From Spirochaetales bacterium (lineage in GTDB: Bacteria; Spirochaetota; Spirochaetia; DSM-27196; SLST01), in contig SLST01000580.1 of the NCBI GenBank assembly GCA_007130265.1, positions 1 to 6,985 on the forward strand: a stretch of DNA of 6,985 nt, given 5' to 3'. The stretch's first letter is position 1; each line of letters opens with the position of its first letter. Under the pieces are notes generated by a model. That model saw only the letters and a program-made list of their open reading frames with translations, made no database searches and was not told the origin of the DNA. Shown piece by piece: positions 1 to 5,672 of the stretch. The position numbers were made by a program, and so were the translations under genes.

Positions 1-1
1 A

Positions 2-499
2 CTCATCGCGAAGGCACGCGAAGTCTATCCCGAGGCTCTGAACGCAGCCGAGTCTGCCTGAACGGATCGACCGGCGAAGAAAACGGGCGAGCGGCGAGTA
101 GCGATGCTGGAAGACACCCATCGCGGGAACCGCAGCCGCGGCCGCCGCGGTTCGCATCGCTACGAGGTCCGCCATTGAGGTTGCGTACGGCTTCTCGCAC
201 AGCACGGCCTTGCCCGCACACAGCGCGGCTTCGAACGGCCCGCGGTGTTCTGCGTGCGGAAGAGCGATAGTCACCGCGTCGACCTCACAACGGTCCAGCG
301 CCTCGGCGGTCGTCTCCGCGACGGCAGGTTTCTCGAGCGACGGAAAGGCTGTAACGAGATCGGCGGCGAGACGCTCGGCGCGTTCGCGTCGCGTGTCGAC
401 AAGAAGCGCCGGTGTGGCGCCGGGAAGCGCGGCGAGCGACCAGGCGTGGACCCGACCGATGACGCCGCAGCCGATGACTGCAATTGACACATTACTCAT
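2..499 (-). CDS. Gfo/Idh/MocA-family NAD(P)-dependent oxidoreductase, N-terminal part (cut by window edge)
   Basis: I translated this frame by hand; it stays open for 166 codons from the ATG at 499-497 to the window start, so the C-terminal substrate domain is missing. Residues 6-18 read IAVIGCGVIGRVH, the Rossmann GxGxxG nucleotide-binding loop with the His that often follows it in this family. Acidic D35 at the end of the second strand suits an NAD-type cofactor pocket. Residues 102-104 are the EKP motif, whose Lys is a catalytic or cofactor-contacting residue in the family. The segment near 150 (SGRLGCVQS) matches the usual start of the alpha/beta C-terminal domain. Family members oxidise sugars, polyols or related compounds; the substrate cannot be read here. 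It lies divergent to an isomerase/epimerase-type gene, a common catabolic pairing. There is no Shine-Dalgarno sequence, so the start is set by the Rossmann fold beginning right after it. Confidence 0.88.
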   Translation of the reverse strand, partial: MSNVSIAVIGCGVIGRVHAWSLAALPGATPALLVDTRRERAERLAADLVTAFPSLEKPAVAETTAEALDRCEVDAVTIALPHAEHRGPFEAALCAGKAVLCEKPYATSMADLVAMRTAAAAAAVPAMGVFQHRYSPLARFLRRSIRSGRLGCVQSLGIDFACLRDE

Positions 500-500
500 G

Positions 501-512
501 CAGTGGCCACTG
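501..512. promoter_or_regulatory. Perfect 12-bp palindrome beside the oxidoreductase start, candidate operator
   Basis: CAGTGGCCACTG is identical to its reverse complement. It starts two bases outside the oxidoreductase ATG (497-499), where a Shine-Dalgarno sequence would normally lie, and overlaps a possible minus-strand -10 (TACAGT, 514-509). A dimeric regulator bound here would block that promoter. This is inferred from position and symmetry only. Confidence 0.4.
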
Positions 513-591
513 TACCGATTCTGTCGGAGTTCTGCCAGAGTTTGCGGCACTGCGCGGGCACGCCGCAGACCGCCGCTGCTTTCTTCCAATA

Positions 592-602
592 CCACGCCGT
601 GG
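592..602. promoter_or_regulatory. 11-bp palindrome in the isomerase promoter, candidate operator
   Basis: CCACG-C-CGTGG is a perfect odd-length inverted repeat. It ends two bases before the TG of the extended -10 at 604-612, so it would lie inside the -35/-10 spacer. It shares CCAC/GTGG half-site letters with the 501-512 palindrome, though arranged differently. A role as an operator is inferred. Confidence 0.3.
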
Positions 603-603
603 C

Positions 604-612
604 TGATAGGAT
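604..612 (+). promoter_or_regulatory. Extended -10 promoter for the isomerase-type gene
   Basis: TG-A-TAGGAT combines an extended -10 TG with a hexamer matching TATAAT at four positions. The -35 at the right distance (TTCCAA, 584-589) is poor, which is typical when an extended -10 is present. The predicted start of transcription near 619 leaves a leader of about 20 bases containing the ribosome site. Confidence 0.45.
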
Positions 613-627
613 AGAAGAACCAAGGCG

Positions 628-633
628 AGGAGG
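628..633 (+). promoter_or_regulatory. Ribosome binding site that fixes the isomerase start
   Basis: AGGAGG ends four bases before the ATG at 638. It supports 638 over the in-frame upstream start at 503, whose extra 45 residues look like translated intergenic DNA. Confidence 0.8.
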
Positions 634-637
634 ACGT

Positions 638-1459
638 ATGAAGCTCTCGTTCATGACGCTCGGCTGCCCGGAGTGGGACCTGCAGACGGTGATCGACCGG
701 GCCGTGGAGTACGGGTACCAGGGGGTCGATTTTCGCGGGCTGCGCGATGAGATCGACGTGACGACGCTGCCCGAGTTCACGACGGGCGTCGCCGACACGA
801 GGCGGCGGTTCGATGACGCGGGGCTGCGCGTGTGCACGATCAGCTCGAGTCTGCGCGTCTGCGATCCGGAACGCCGCGGAGAGAACCTCGACGAGGCGAG
901 GCGCACGCTCGAGGTAGCGGCGAACCTGGACGTGGAGAACGTTCGGGTCTTCGGCGGCGGGCCTGTTGAGGAGATCGGCCACGAGAAGGCCGCAGACATT
1001 GGCGTGGAGACGATGGGCGCAGTGCTGGACCTCGACGGGGCGGATTCGGTTCGCTGGTTGTTCGAGACGCACGATCATTGGATCCGCAGCAGCGACTGCG
1101 CCCTGTTGCTGAGTCGGATCACCTCGCCGTCCTTCGGTGCGCTCTGGGACATTGGCCACACGTCGCGTGTGGGCGGCGAGAGCCCGGAGCAGACGTTCGC
1201 GGCGTTTGGCGACCGGATAGGATACGCGCATATCAAAGACGCAGTGTATGACCCGAATCACCCGCAGGCGATGGACGACGGATGGCGCTACGTGCCGGCG
1301 GGAACCGGTTCGCTGCCGCTTGCTGCCGGACTCACCCTGCTGCGGCAGGCTGGATACACCGGCTGGGTGACATTCGAGCACGAGAAACGCTGGCACCCTG
1401 AACTCGCAGAGCCGGAGGTGGCGTTTCCGCAGTTCATAGAGTGGTTCAGGTCGCTGTAG
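638..1459 (+). CDS. Sugar-phosphate isomerase/epimerase family TIM-barrel protein (xylose isomerase-like)
   Basis: 273 residues, a normal length for the AP endonuclease 2 / xylose isomerase-like TIM-barrel family (PF01261). The start MKLSFMTLGCPEW and the YGYQGVDFRG stretch near residue 27 are typical of its first strand and helix. Likely divalent-metal ligands sit at the expected strand ends: E143 (FETHD), D171 (WDIGH, with H174 nearby), H198 (AHIKD) and E247 (FEHE). The family includes epimerases, isomerases and inosose dehydratase-like enzymes of sugar and polyol catabolism in the cytoplasm; which reaction applies cannot be told. The gene is divergent to a Gfo/Idh/MocA oxidoreductase, and such pairs often act on the same substrate. 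It has a strong ribosome site and its own extended -10 promoter. The next gene is 182 bases downstream with its own promoter candidate, so an operon is doubtful. Confidence 0.85.
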   Translation: MKLSFMTLGCPEWDLQTVIDRAVEYGYQGVDFRGLRDEIDVTTLPEFTTGVADTRRRFDDAGLRVCTISSSLRVCDPERRGENLDEARRTLEVAANLDVENVRVFGGGPVEEIGHEKAADIGVETMGAVLDLDGADSVRWLFETHDHWIRSSDCALLLSRITSPSFGALWDIGHTSRVGGESPEQTFAAFGDRIGYAHIKDAVYDPNHPQAMDDGWRYVPAGTGSLPLAAGLTLLRQAGYTGWVTFEHEKRWHPELAEPEVAFPQFIEWFRSL

Positions 1460-1515
1460 ACGCGGCAGGGGACGACCACTCGCAGCTCCTTCTCCATCTT
1501 CTCTTTTGGATCCAG

Positions 1516-1544
1516 TTGAAGATACATGACTCGCGTAGTAAGCT
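1516..1544 (+). promoter_or_regulatory. Candidate promoter for the repeat/hydrolase lipoprotein gene
   Basis: TTGAAG (1516-1521), a 17-base spacer and TAAGCT (1539-1544). The -35 matches TTGACA at four positions and the -10 keeps the T1, A2 and T6 of TATAAT. It predicts transcription from about 1551 and a leader of about 90 bases. The match is moderate. Confidence 0.35.
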
Positions 1545-1556
1545 ATTGGCGTGAGG

Positions 1557-1575
1557 GGCGACCGCAGGGGTCGCC
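1557..1575 (+). promoter_or_regulatory. Stem-loop near the predicted 5' end of the hydrolase mRNA
   Basis: GGCGACC (1557-1563) pairs perfectly with GGTCGCC (1569-1575) around a five-base loop. There is no T-run after it, so it is not a standard terminator for the upstream gene. It would lie a few bases from the 5' end of the downstream transcript, where hairpins often protect mRNA. Confidence 0.3.
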
Positions 1576-1628
1576 GGAGTCTTCACGGCCCTGAACTGTC
1601 GCTGACGGGTCTGTGGAGCGCCTTGGAG

Positions 1629-1634
1629 AAGGAG
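1629..1634 (+). promoter_or_regulatory. Ribosome binding site for the hydrolase lipoprotein
   Basis: AAGGAG lies seven bases before the ATG at 1642. This good site supports the annotated start even though it gives an unusually long, Arg-rich region before the signal-peptide core. Confidence 0.75.
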
Positions 1635-1641
1635 TGATTCC

Positions 1642-3807
1642 ATGAAACGACTACGTACTCACGCGGTACCGCCGGCGGCTCTCGGCACCGGCCCGGTGAC
1701 GTCGCGCCGTTCGCCGTCACGGACACGGACAGAGACACGGACACCGAAGAGCATCCTGCGCTTGGCGGCACTCGCCGCAGTTCTCGTGACACTCGTGCTG
1801 AGCGGCTGCGACAATCTGGTTGGCGGGCTCGAGACGCTGTCGGATACCGTAGAAGAGACTCGGACCGCGCTCATCGATCCGGAGCAGGTGCGGTGGAGCG
1901 CGCTGCGCAACATGACCGCGAGAAGATTCGAGGAGCGCAACAACGAGATGCGCTCTCGCGGGCTGATGATGGTTGATATGGGCTTTGACGAGACAGCCGA
2001 GCGCTACCACGCGGTCTGGCACGAGAACATCTGGCACGAGGACCTGCCGGGCGATCGCCGGTGGCAGGCGCACTGGGACCTCTCGCTCGTCGAGATCGAA
2101 AGCCTGCAGGACGATCTGTCAGACGCGGGTTATCGCATGGTCAACCAGGCGACGTATGTGAGAAACGGTCAACGCCTCTGGGCAGGCATCTGGCTCGAGA
2201 ACAGAGAAGATCTCGAGTGGCGAGCCTTCCGGGCAGTTACGACCGGGGAGTACGCCACCCGCTACTCGACGTACAAGGATGAAGGATTCATGCCGGTTGA
2301 CGTGGAGGCGTACATGGAAGACGGCGATCCGAGGTACGCCGGCGTATGGGTGAAGAACGTCGACGACTTCGATTGGACGCACATCATCAACATGACGCCT
2401 GAGACCTACGGCGACACATTTCAGTACCATTTCGCCGCGAACGACAGACTCATAGACCTGATCTCGTACACGCAGGGCGGAAACCAGTACTTCGCGGCGA
2501 TCTGGGTCGACAACCGGAACAGGAACGCCTTCCAGGGCAGCCAGGAAGGCCCTGAAGGTCACGGCGGACGAGCGTGGGGCGCGTATCGCGACATGTCCCC
2601 CACGTCGTACGGCTACCGCATTCGTGAGATGACCGACCGGGGGTACCGGCCCCTGCGTCTTGCCATCTATGATACGGACGGCGGTACCCGGGTCGCGGCG
2701 GTATGGCGGCAGAATGCGATGCGTGCCACCTGGGAGCACCGCAACGACGTGGATGCTGATCTCGAGGCCCACATGGAGAATGAGGGCCTGCCGAGCATCA
2801 GCGCGGCAATCATGAAGGACGGTGTCTTCGTCTACCGTCGCGGATTTGGATATCGAGACGTCGAGAACCAACGGCCGGCCGACGCGCGCACGAGCTACCG
2901 TCTCGCGTCTGTGAGCAAGGCTGTGGGCGGAATCATAGGTATGCGACTGCACGAGCGAGGAGATCTCGACGTCCTCGCGGACGTGACGAGGACTCACGTC
3001 CCCGACATGGGATCGCAGCACGGCCACACACTCGCGCACCTGTACGCCCATCAGGGCTGCCTTCCGCACTACGCAGAATCCGTAGTTTCGTCCCGCGAGT
3101 ACGACAGCTACGACACCGCCTTCGAAGCGGCCGAAGAGTTCGACTTCTGGGACAACGAGCTGCTCTCCGGTGAAGACAGTTCGGACAGCCTCACGCTCGC
3201 CTCGGGTGTGGAAGTGTGCGGCCCCGGAGAAGGGTACCGCTACAGCACCCCGGGCTACACGCTGCTGGGCGCCGCGTTCGAGAGCGTGACCGGCACGTCC
3301 ATTGCCGACCTCGTTGAGGCAGAGCTCAGCACCCCCTTCGGCCTCACTTCTCTGCGCGCTGAAGACCGTTCGATAGCCGACGAGCACCGCGCGCGCATCT
3401 ACAATGATTCGGGGACGCTCATGGTAGAACCGGCAAGCGGTTCGGGCTCCGTGGACGATCTGAGCTGGAAGGTCCTTGGCGGCGGTATGGAGGCCCACGT
3501 CTACGACATGGCTCGACTGGGGCAGTTACTGATCGACGGGGAACTGCTCGAACCCGCGACCAGGGATCTCATGTGGACGGCGGTCACACCAAGTCTCGCG
3601 AACGACCGAACAATCGGCTGGCGGCGAGGCACGCATCTTTGGAGGGCCGTCCGATGGCATACAGGTCGCCAGTTGGGCGGCAATGCAAGCTGGTTGGTTT
3701 ACCCGGACGCAAACATCGTGGTCGTGGTGCTGTCAAACCGACGATCGCTTTCCGGCGGCGCCCACGTCGGCGACGTCGCCTGGACGATCGCCGGCTATGC
3801 CATGTAG
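1642..3807 (+). CDS. Lipoprotein with five N-terminal tandem repeats and a serine beta-lactamase-fold hydrolase domain (polyglycine-hydrolase-like)
   Basis: 721 residues. A hydrophobic stretch (about 38-53) ends in a lipobox with LSG before C56, so export and lipid anchoring are predicted. Residues 83-358 hold five repeats of about 50 residues, each ending in an [AV][AG][VI]W-x-x-N-type strand; this resembles the bacterial tandem repeat domain (BTRD1-type) that precedes the catalytic domain of polyglycine hydrolases. Residues about 370-721 form a class C beta-lactamase/family S12 hydrolase: S423-V-S-K426 is the SxxK nucleophile motif, Y534-S-T is the YxN-equivalent tyrosine, and H673-T-G is the KTG-equivalent. 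The only cysteines besides C56 are C473 and C526, both in the catalytic domain, so a disulfide is plausible in an exported protein. It probably cleaves a peptide, ester or amide outside the cytoplasm; the substrate is unknown. The fold and motifs are clear, the polyglycine activity is inference. Confidence 0.9.
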   Translation: MKRLRTHAVPPAALGTGPVTSRRSPSRTRTETRTPKSILRLAALAAVLVTLVLSGCDNLVGGLETLSDTVEETRTALIDPEQVRWSALRNMTARRFEERNNEMRSRGLMMVDMGFDETAERYHAVWHENIWHEDLPGDRRWQAHWDLSLVEIESLQDDLSDAGYRMVNQATYVRNGQRLWAGIWLENREDLEWRAFRAVTTGEYATRYSTYKDEGFMPVDVEAYMEDGDPRYAGVWVKNVDDFDWTHIINMTPETYGDTFQYHFAANDRLIDLISYTQGGNQYFAAIWVDNRNRNAFQGSQEGPEGHGGRAWGAYRDMSPTSYGYRIREMTDRGYRPLRLAIYDTDGGTRVAAVWRQNAMRATWEHRNDVDADLEAHMENEGLPSISAAIMKDGVFVYRRGFGYRDVENQRPADARTSYRLASVSKAVGGIIGMRLHERGDLDVLADVTRTHVPDMGSQHGHTLAHLYAHQGCLPHYAESVVSSREYDSYDTAFEAAEEFDFWDNELLSGEDSSDSLTLASGVEVCGPGEGYRYSTPGYTLLGAAFESVTGTSIADLVEAELSTPFGLTSLRAEDRSIADEHRARIYNDSGTLMVEPASGSGSVDDLSWKVLGGGMEAHVYDMARLGQLLIDGELLEPATRDLMWTAVTPSLANDRTIGWRRGTHLWRAVRWHTGRQLGGNASWLVYPDANIVVVVLSNRRSLSGGAHVGDVAWTIAGYAM
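1888..2715 (+). repeat. Five tandem protein repeats of about 50 residues within the hydrolase gene
   Basis: Repeat units begin near residues 84, 142, 194, 246 and 313. Each opens after a Trp (W141, W193, W245 and W312 precede units 2-5), often with a [ND]M[TS]-like step, continues with a helix containing Gly-[FYL] (for example RGL, AGY, EGF, RGY), and closes with a strand such as YHAVWHEN, LWAGIWLEN, RYAGVWVKN, YFAAIWVDN or RVAAVWRQN. DNA identity between units is low, so this is an old protein-level repeat, not a recent duplication. Confidence 0.75.
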
Positions 3808-3817
3808 TGAGCGGCGA

Positions 3818-3847
3818 GGCGGCCGTCTGCGAGGGCAGGCGGCCGCC
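3818..3847. terminator. Strong GC-rich hairpin between convergent genes, without a U-tract
   Basis: Positions 3818-3830 pair with 3835-3847 around a GAGG tetraloop: a 13-bp stem with a single T·G pair, reading GGCGGCCGTCTGC on the 5' arm. It lies 10 bases after the hydrolase stop and 11 bases before the HtrA stop, so it could serve both genes. Neither side has a T-run. A five-pair hairpin (CTGAG-ATA-CTCAG, 3850-3862) follows it directly and runs into the HtrA stop codon. Confidence 0.6.
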
Positions 3848-3858
3848 GACTGAGATAC

Positions 3859-5469
3859 TCAGCCTCTCGGCGGAACGGAGTCGAATCGGCTCGCCATGGA
3901 GCGCACGAATCCCATGATGAGATGCCGCCCTTCGCGGACGACCCGGAACTGCACTTCGTCCTGTCTCGATTCATTCAGCGCGCGATAGAAGTCACGGGTG
4001 TCTTCCACCGGGACACCGTTGATCGCCGTCACGACGTCACCGGGGCGCAACCCGCTCGCGCCCGCCGGGGTGCCGGATGGGACGGCTGCAATGATCGCGC
4101 CGCGAAGCTCCTCGTCAAGGCTGAGCTGCTCGCGCGCCTCGTCGGAGATGGGCGCGACGGTGACGCCGGGCCACAGCGACGAGAGGTCCTGCCCGCTGTC
4201 CGGGGTGCGCGGAGCGGTGCGCACGTCAAGGCTGAGGCGCTCGCCGTCACGGATTATTCGGAACGATGCTGAGCGGCCGGGCTCTGTAGCGGAGATCGCT
4301 CGCACGAGCGCCGTTGAGTCGGGAACGTCGCGATCGCCAATGTGGGTGACGATATCGCCGGGGAGCAATCCCGCGACAGCCGCCGGTGATCCTTCGTAGA
4401 TCCCCGTGATGAGCGCGCCTGAATCGTCGCCTCCCAGCTCCTGTGCCAGTACGCCGGCGGCGTTTGCGACCTGGACGCCCAGCCAGGAGTAGGCGACCTC
4501 GCCCGACGTGATGATGTCGGAGATGGCCCGCTTCGCCGAGTTGATGGGGATCGCGAATCCGAGGCCGATGCTGCCGCCGGTCTGCGAGGCAATCCAGGTG
4601 TTGATGCCGATGATCTCACCTTCGAGGTTCACGAGCGCACCGCCGGAGTTGCCGCGGTTGATCGCCGCGTCGGTCTGAATGTAGTCGGTCACACCGCTCA
4701 GACCGGAGGAAGCAGAGGGAAGGCGACCTTTTGCGCTGACGATGCCGGCGGTCACCGTGGACTCGAATCCGAGCGGATTCCCCACGGCAAAGACCCAGTC
4801 TCCCACGAACAGATCGTCCGAGTCGCCGAGGCTCGCCAAAGGGACCTCGTCGGGAGCTGCAAAGCTGACCACCGCGATGTCCATGCGGTCGTCACCGCCG
4901 ATGAGCTCGGCGTCGAATCGGCGACCGTCGGCGAGAACCACTTCGATCTCCGTCGCGGACTGGATGACGTGGTCGTTGGTAACGACGTAGACCGTCTCGC
5001 CGTCTCGCGCAACGAGGACGCCGGACCCGAGTCCACGCTGGGTGAACTCGCGTTCCTCCGGCTGCTGCCCGCGCGGCGTTCCAAAGAAGAACTCGAACGG
5101 CGAAGACTGGACCCGACGCCGCACCGTGTTCACTACGTTGATCTCGACCACCACCGGAATCGTCATCTCGGACACGGCTCGGAACTGCTCCTGGAATGCA
5201 CGCGCAACGCCGTGGCGTTCTGCCGGATCAACCGCGGCGACCCGCTCGACAGGCGTCGCAGGCCTCCGCGCAAAGAGGTTCCGTGCCTCAGACATATCAG
5301 TGTGCGTCGCGTAGTCGGTCCTCGCGTGCTGAGTCCGCTGCTCCGCCGTCTGCGGCACCGAATCCGGCGTCCACGCGGGCAACTGTGACCCGAGCCATCC
5401 TCCGACGACCGCGATCGCGGTGAGCGCGACCACCGACGCTATCGATCGAAACACCTGGTCTCGCCTCAT
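3859..5469 (-). CDS. HtrA/Do-family periplasmic serine protease with two PDZ domains
   Basis: 536 residues, a standard length for Do (DegP/DegQ-type) proteases. A hydrophobic segment at about 9-30 is an uncleaved anchor or signal peptide placing the enzyme in the periplasm. The trypsin-like domain (about 100-322) has a complete triad: H167 in TNDHV, D197 in DRMDIAVV and S275 in GNSGG. The activation-loop region is NPLGF at 231-235, and NTWIASQTGGS follows the active site. PDZ1 covers about 326-415 (carboxylate-loop region SWLGV, then SPAAVAGLLPGD) and PDZ2 about 433-525 (TPAGASGLRPGD). It should degrade or refold damaged envelope proteins and may respond to C-terminal peptides through the PDZ domains. 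The start follows a GGAGGAG ribosome site. It sits between two predicted lipoprotein genes. Whether it is DegP- or DegQ-like cannot be decided. Confidence 0.96.
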   Translation of the reverse strand: MRRDQVFRSIASVVALTAIAVVGGWLGSQLPAWTPDSVPQTAEQRTQHARTDYATHTDMSEARNLFARRPATPVERVAAVDPAERHGVARAFQEQFRAVSEMTIPVVVEINVVNTVRRRVQSSPFEFFFGTPRGQQPEEREFTQRGLGSGVLVARDGETVYVVTNDHVIQSATEIEVVLADGRRFDAELIGGDDRMDIAVVSFAAPDEVPLASLGDSDDLFVGDWVFAVGNPLGFESTVTAGIVSAKGRLPSASSGLSGVTDYIQTDAAINRGNSGGALVNLEGEIIGINTWIASQTGGSIGLGFAIPINSAKRAISDIITSGEVAYSWLGVQVANAAGVLAQELGGDDSGALITGIYEGSPAAVAGLLPGDIVTHIGDRDVPDSTALVRAISATEPGRSASFRIIRDGERLSLDVRTAPRTPDSGQDLSSLWPGVTVAPISDEAREQLSLDEELRGAIIAAVPSGTPAGASGLRPGDVVTAINGVPVEDTRDFYRALNESRQDEVQFRVVREGRHLIMGFVRSMASRFDSVPPRG

Positions 5470-5474
5470 GGCTA

Positions 5475-5481
5475 CTCCTCC
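5475..5481 (-). promoter_or_regulatory. Ribosome binding site for HtrA
   Basis: On the minus strand GGAGGAG lies five bases before the ATG at 5469-5467, giving an unambiguous start. Confidence 0.8.
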
Positions 5482-5502
5482 ATGCCTTTTTCTTCTGGAG
5501 AG

Positions 5503-5531
5503 ATAGTAGGTACACTGCCTTACAGATACAT
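5503..5531 (-). promoter_or_regulatory. Candidate HtrA promoter with a weak -35
   Basis: The minus-strand -10 is TACTAT (5508-5503, four matches to TATAAT). At a 17-base spacing the -35 position reads ATGTAT (5531-5526), a poor match, which fits a promoter that needs an activator. The predicted leader is about 27 bases, purine-rich and containing the ribosome site. Confidence 0.35.
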
Positions 5532-5558
5532 TGCAGGAGGATTACAGATTTGTAAGGC
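5517..5558. promoter_or_regulatory. Cluster of direct and inverted repeats upstream of HtrA, candidate regulator sites
   Basis: TTACAGAT occurs at 5520-5527 and 5542-5549, exactly 22 bases apart, about two helical turns. The second copy is part of TTACA-gatt-TGTAA (5542-5555), a perfect inverted repeat. The outer ends GCCTTACA (5517-5524) and TGTAAGGC (5551-5558) are also exact inverted copies. The proximal copy touches the -10/-35 spacer of the HtrA promoter candidate and the distal copy lies upstream of it. Confidence 0.45.
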
Positions 5559-5563
5559 GACAT

Positions 5564-5617
5564 GGGCACCCGCCCGAATTGGCGGGCACCTGCCTGACCG
5601 GGGTTGACTTGGGCACC
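5564..5617. repeat. Three copies of GGGCACC at the lipoprotein promoter
   Basis: GGGCACC occurs at 5564-5570, 5584-5590 and 5611-5617. The third lies inside the -35/-10 spacer of the plus-strand promoter. The first and second flank a possible hairpin, CCCGCC (5569-5574) with GGCGGG (5581-5586). This could be a regulator site, or chance in GC-rich DNA. Confidence 0.3.
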
Positions 5618-5631
5618 CGATGGGCTATGGT
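5604..5631 (+). promoter_or_regulatory. Good sigma-70-type promoter for the small lipoprotein gene
   Basis: TTGACT (5604-5609, five of six consensus bases), a 16-base spacer and TATGGT (5626-5631, four of six). Transcription should begin near 5638, giving a leader of about 35 bases with the ribosome site. It is the best consensus promoter in the window. Confidence 0.65.
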
Positions 5632-5660
5632 AGGAACAACAGCGAGTGCTGAAACTTCGT

Positions 5661-5665
5661 GGAGG
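5661..5665 (+). promoter_or_regulatory. Ribosome binding site that decides the small lipoprotein start
   Basis: GGAGG ends seven bases before the ATG at 5673. It rules out the in-frame GTG at 5646, which lies upstream of this site, and favours ATG 5673 over GTG 5670, which would be only four bases away. Confidence 0.7.
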
Positions 5666-5672
5666 ATATGTG

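Noticed and set aside
210..614. A 134-codon plus-strand frame overlapping the oxidoreductase start
   Set aside because: Its translation is Arg/Ser/Ala-rich low complexity, it is antisense to a motif-bearing gene, and it crosses the divergent promoter region.
503..637. A 45-residue N-terminal extension of the isomerase-type protein
   Set aside because: The extension covers the palindromes and promoter, and the AGGAGG site directly precedes the ATG at 638, where the family's first strand begins.
496..999. A 167-codon minus-strand frame opposite the isomerase-type gene
   Set aside because: Antisense shadow with Ser/Arg-rich translation, no ribosome site and no recognisable motif.
1486..1508. 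Pyrimidine-rich tract after the isomerase-type gene as an intrinsic terminator
   Set aside because: No stable hairpin precedes it; only a weak six-base ATCTTC/GAAGAT match with a long loop is present. Termination there is unexplained.
1526..1594. A 22-residue ORF before the hydrolase gene
   Set aside because: It has no ribosome site and would begin upstream of the predicted transcription start near 1551.
2119..3498. A 459-codon open frame on the minus strand opposite the hydrolase gene
   Set aside because: It lies entirely antisense to a gene with clear motifs; long antisense frames are common at high GC, and the translation shows no domain, signal or ribosome site.
1642..3807. Reading the hydrolase as an antibiotic-resistance beta-lactamase
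   Set aside because: The SxxK fold is shared by esterases, peptidases and polyglycine hydrolases; the large repeat region and HTG in place of KTG do not point to a resistance enzyme.
4254..4619. Minus-strand frame of 121 codons inside HtrA
   Set aside because: Out-of-frame shadow of HtrA; the HtrA frame is continuous with all catalytic and PDZ motifs.
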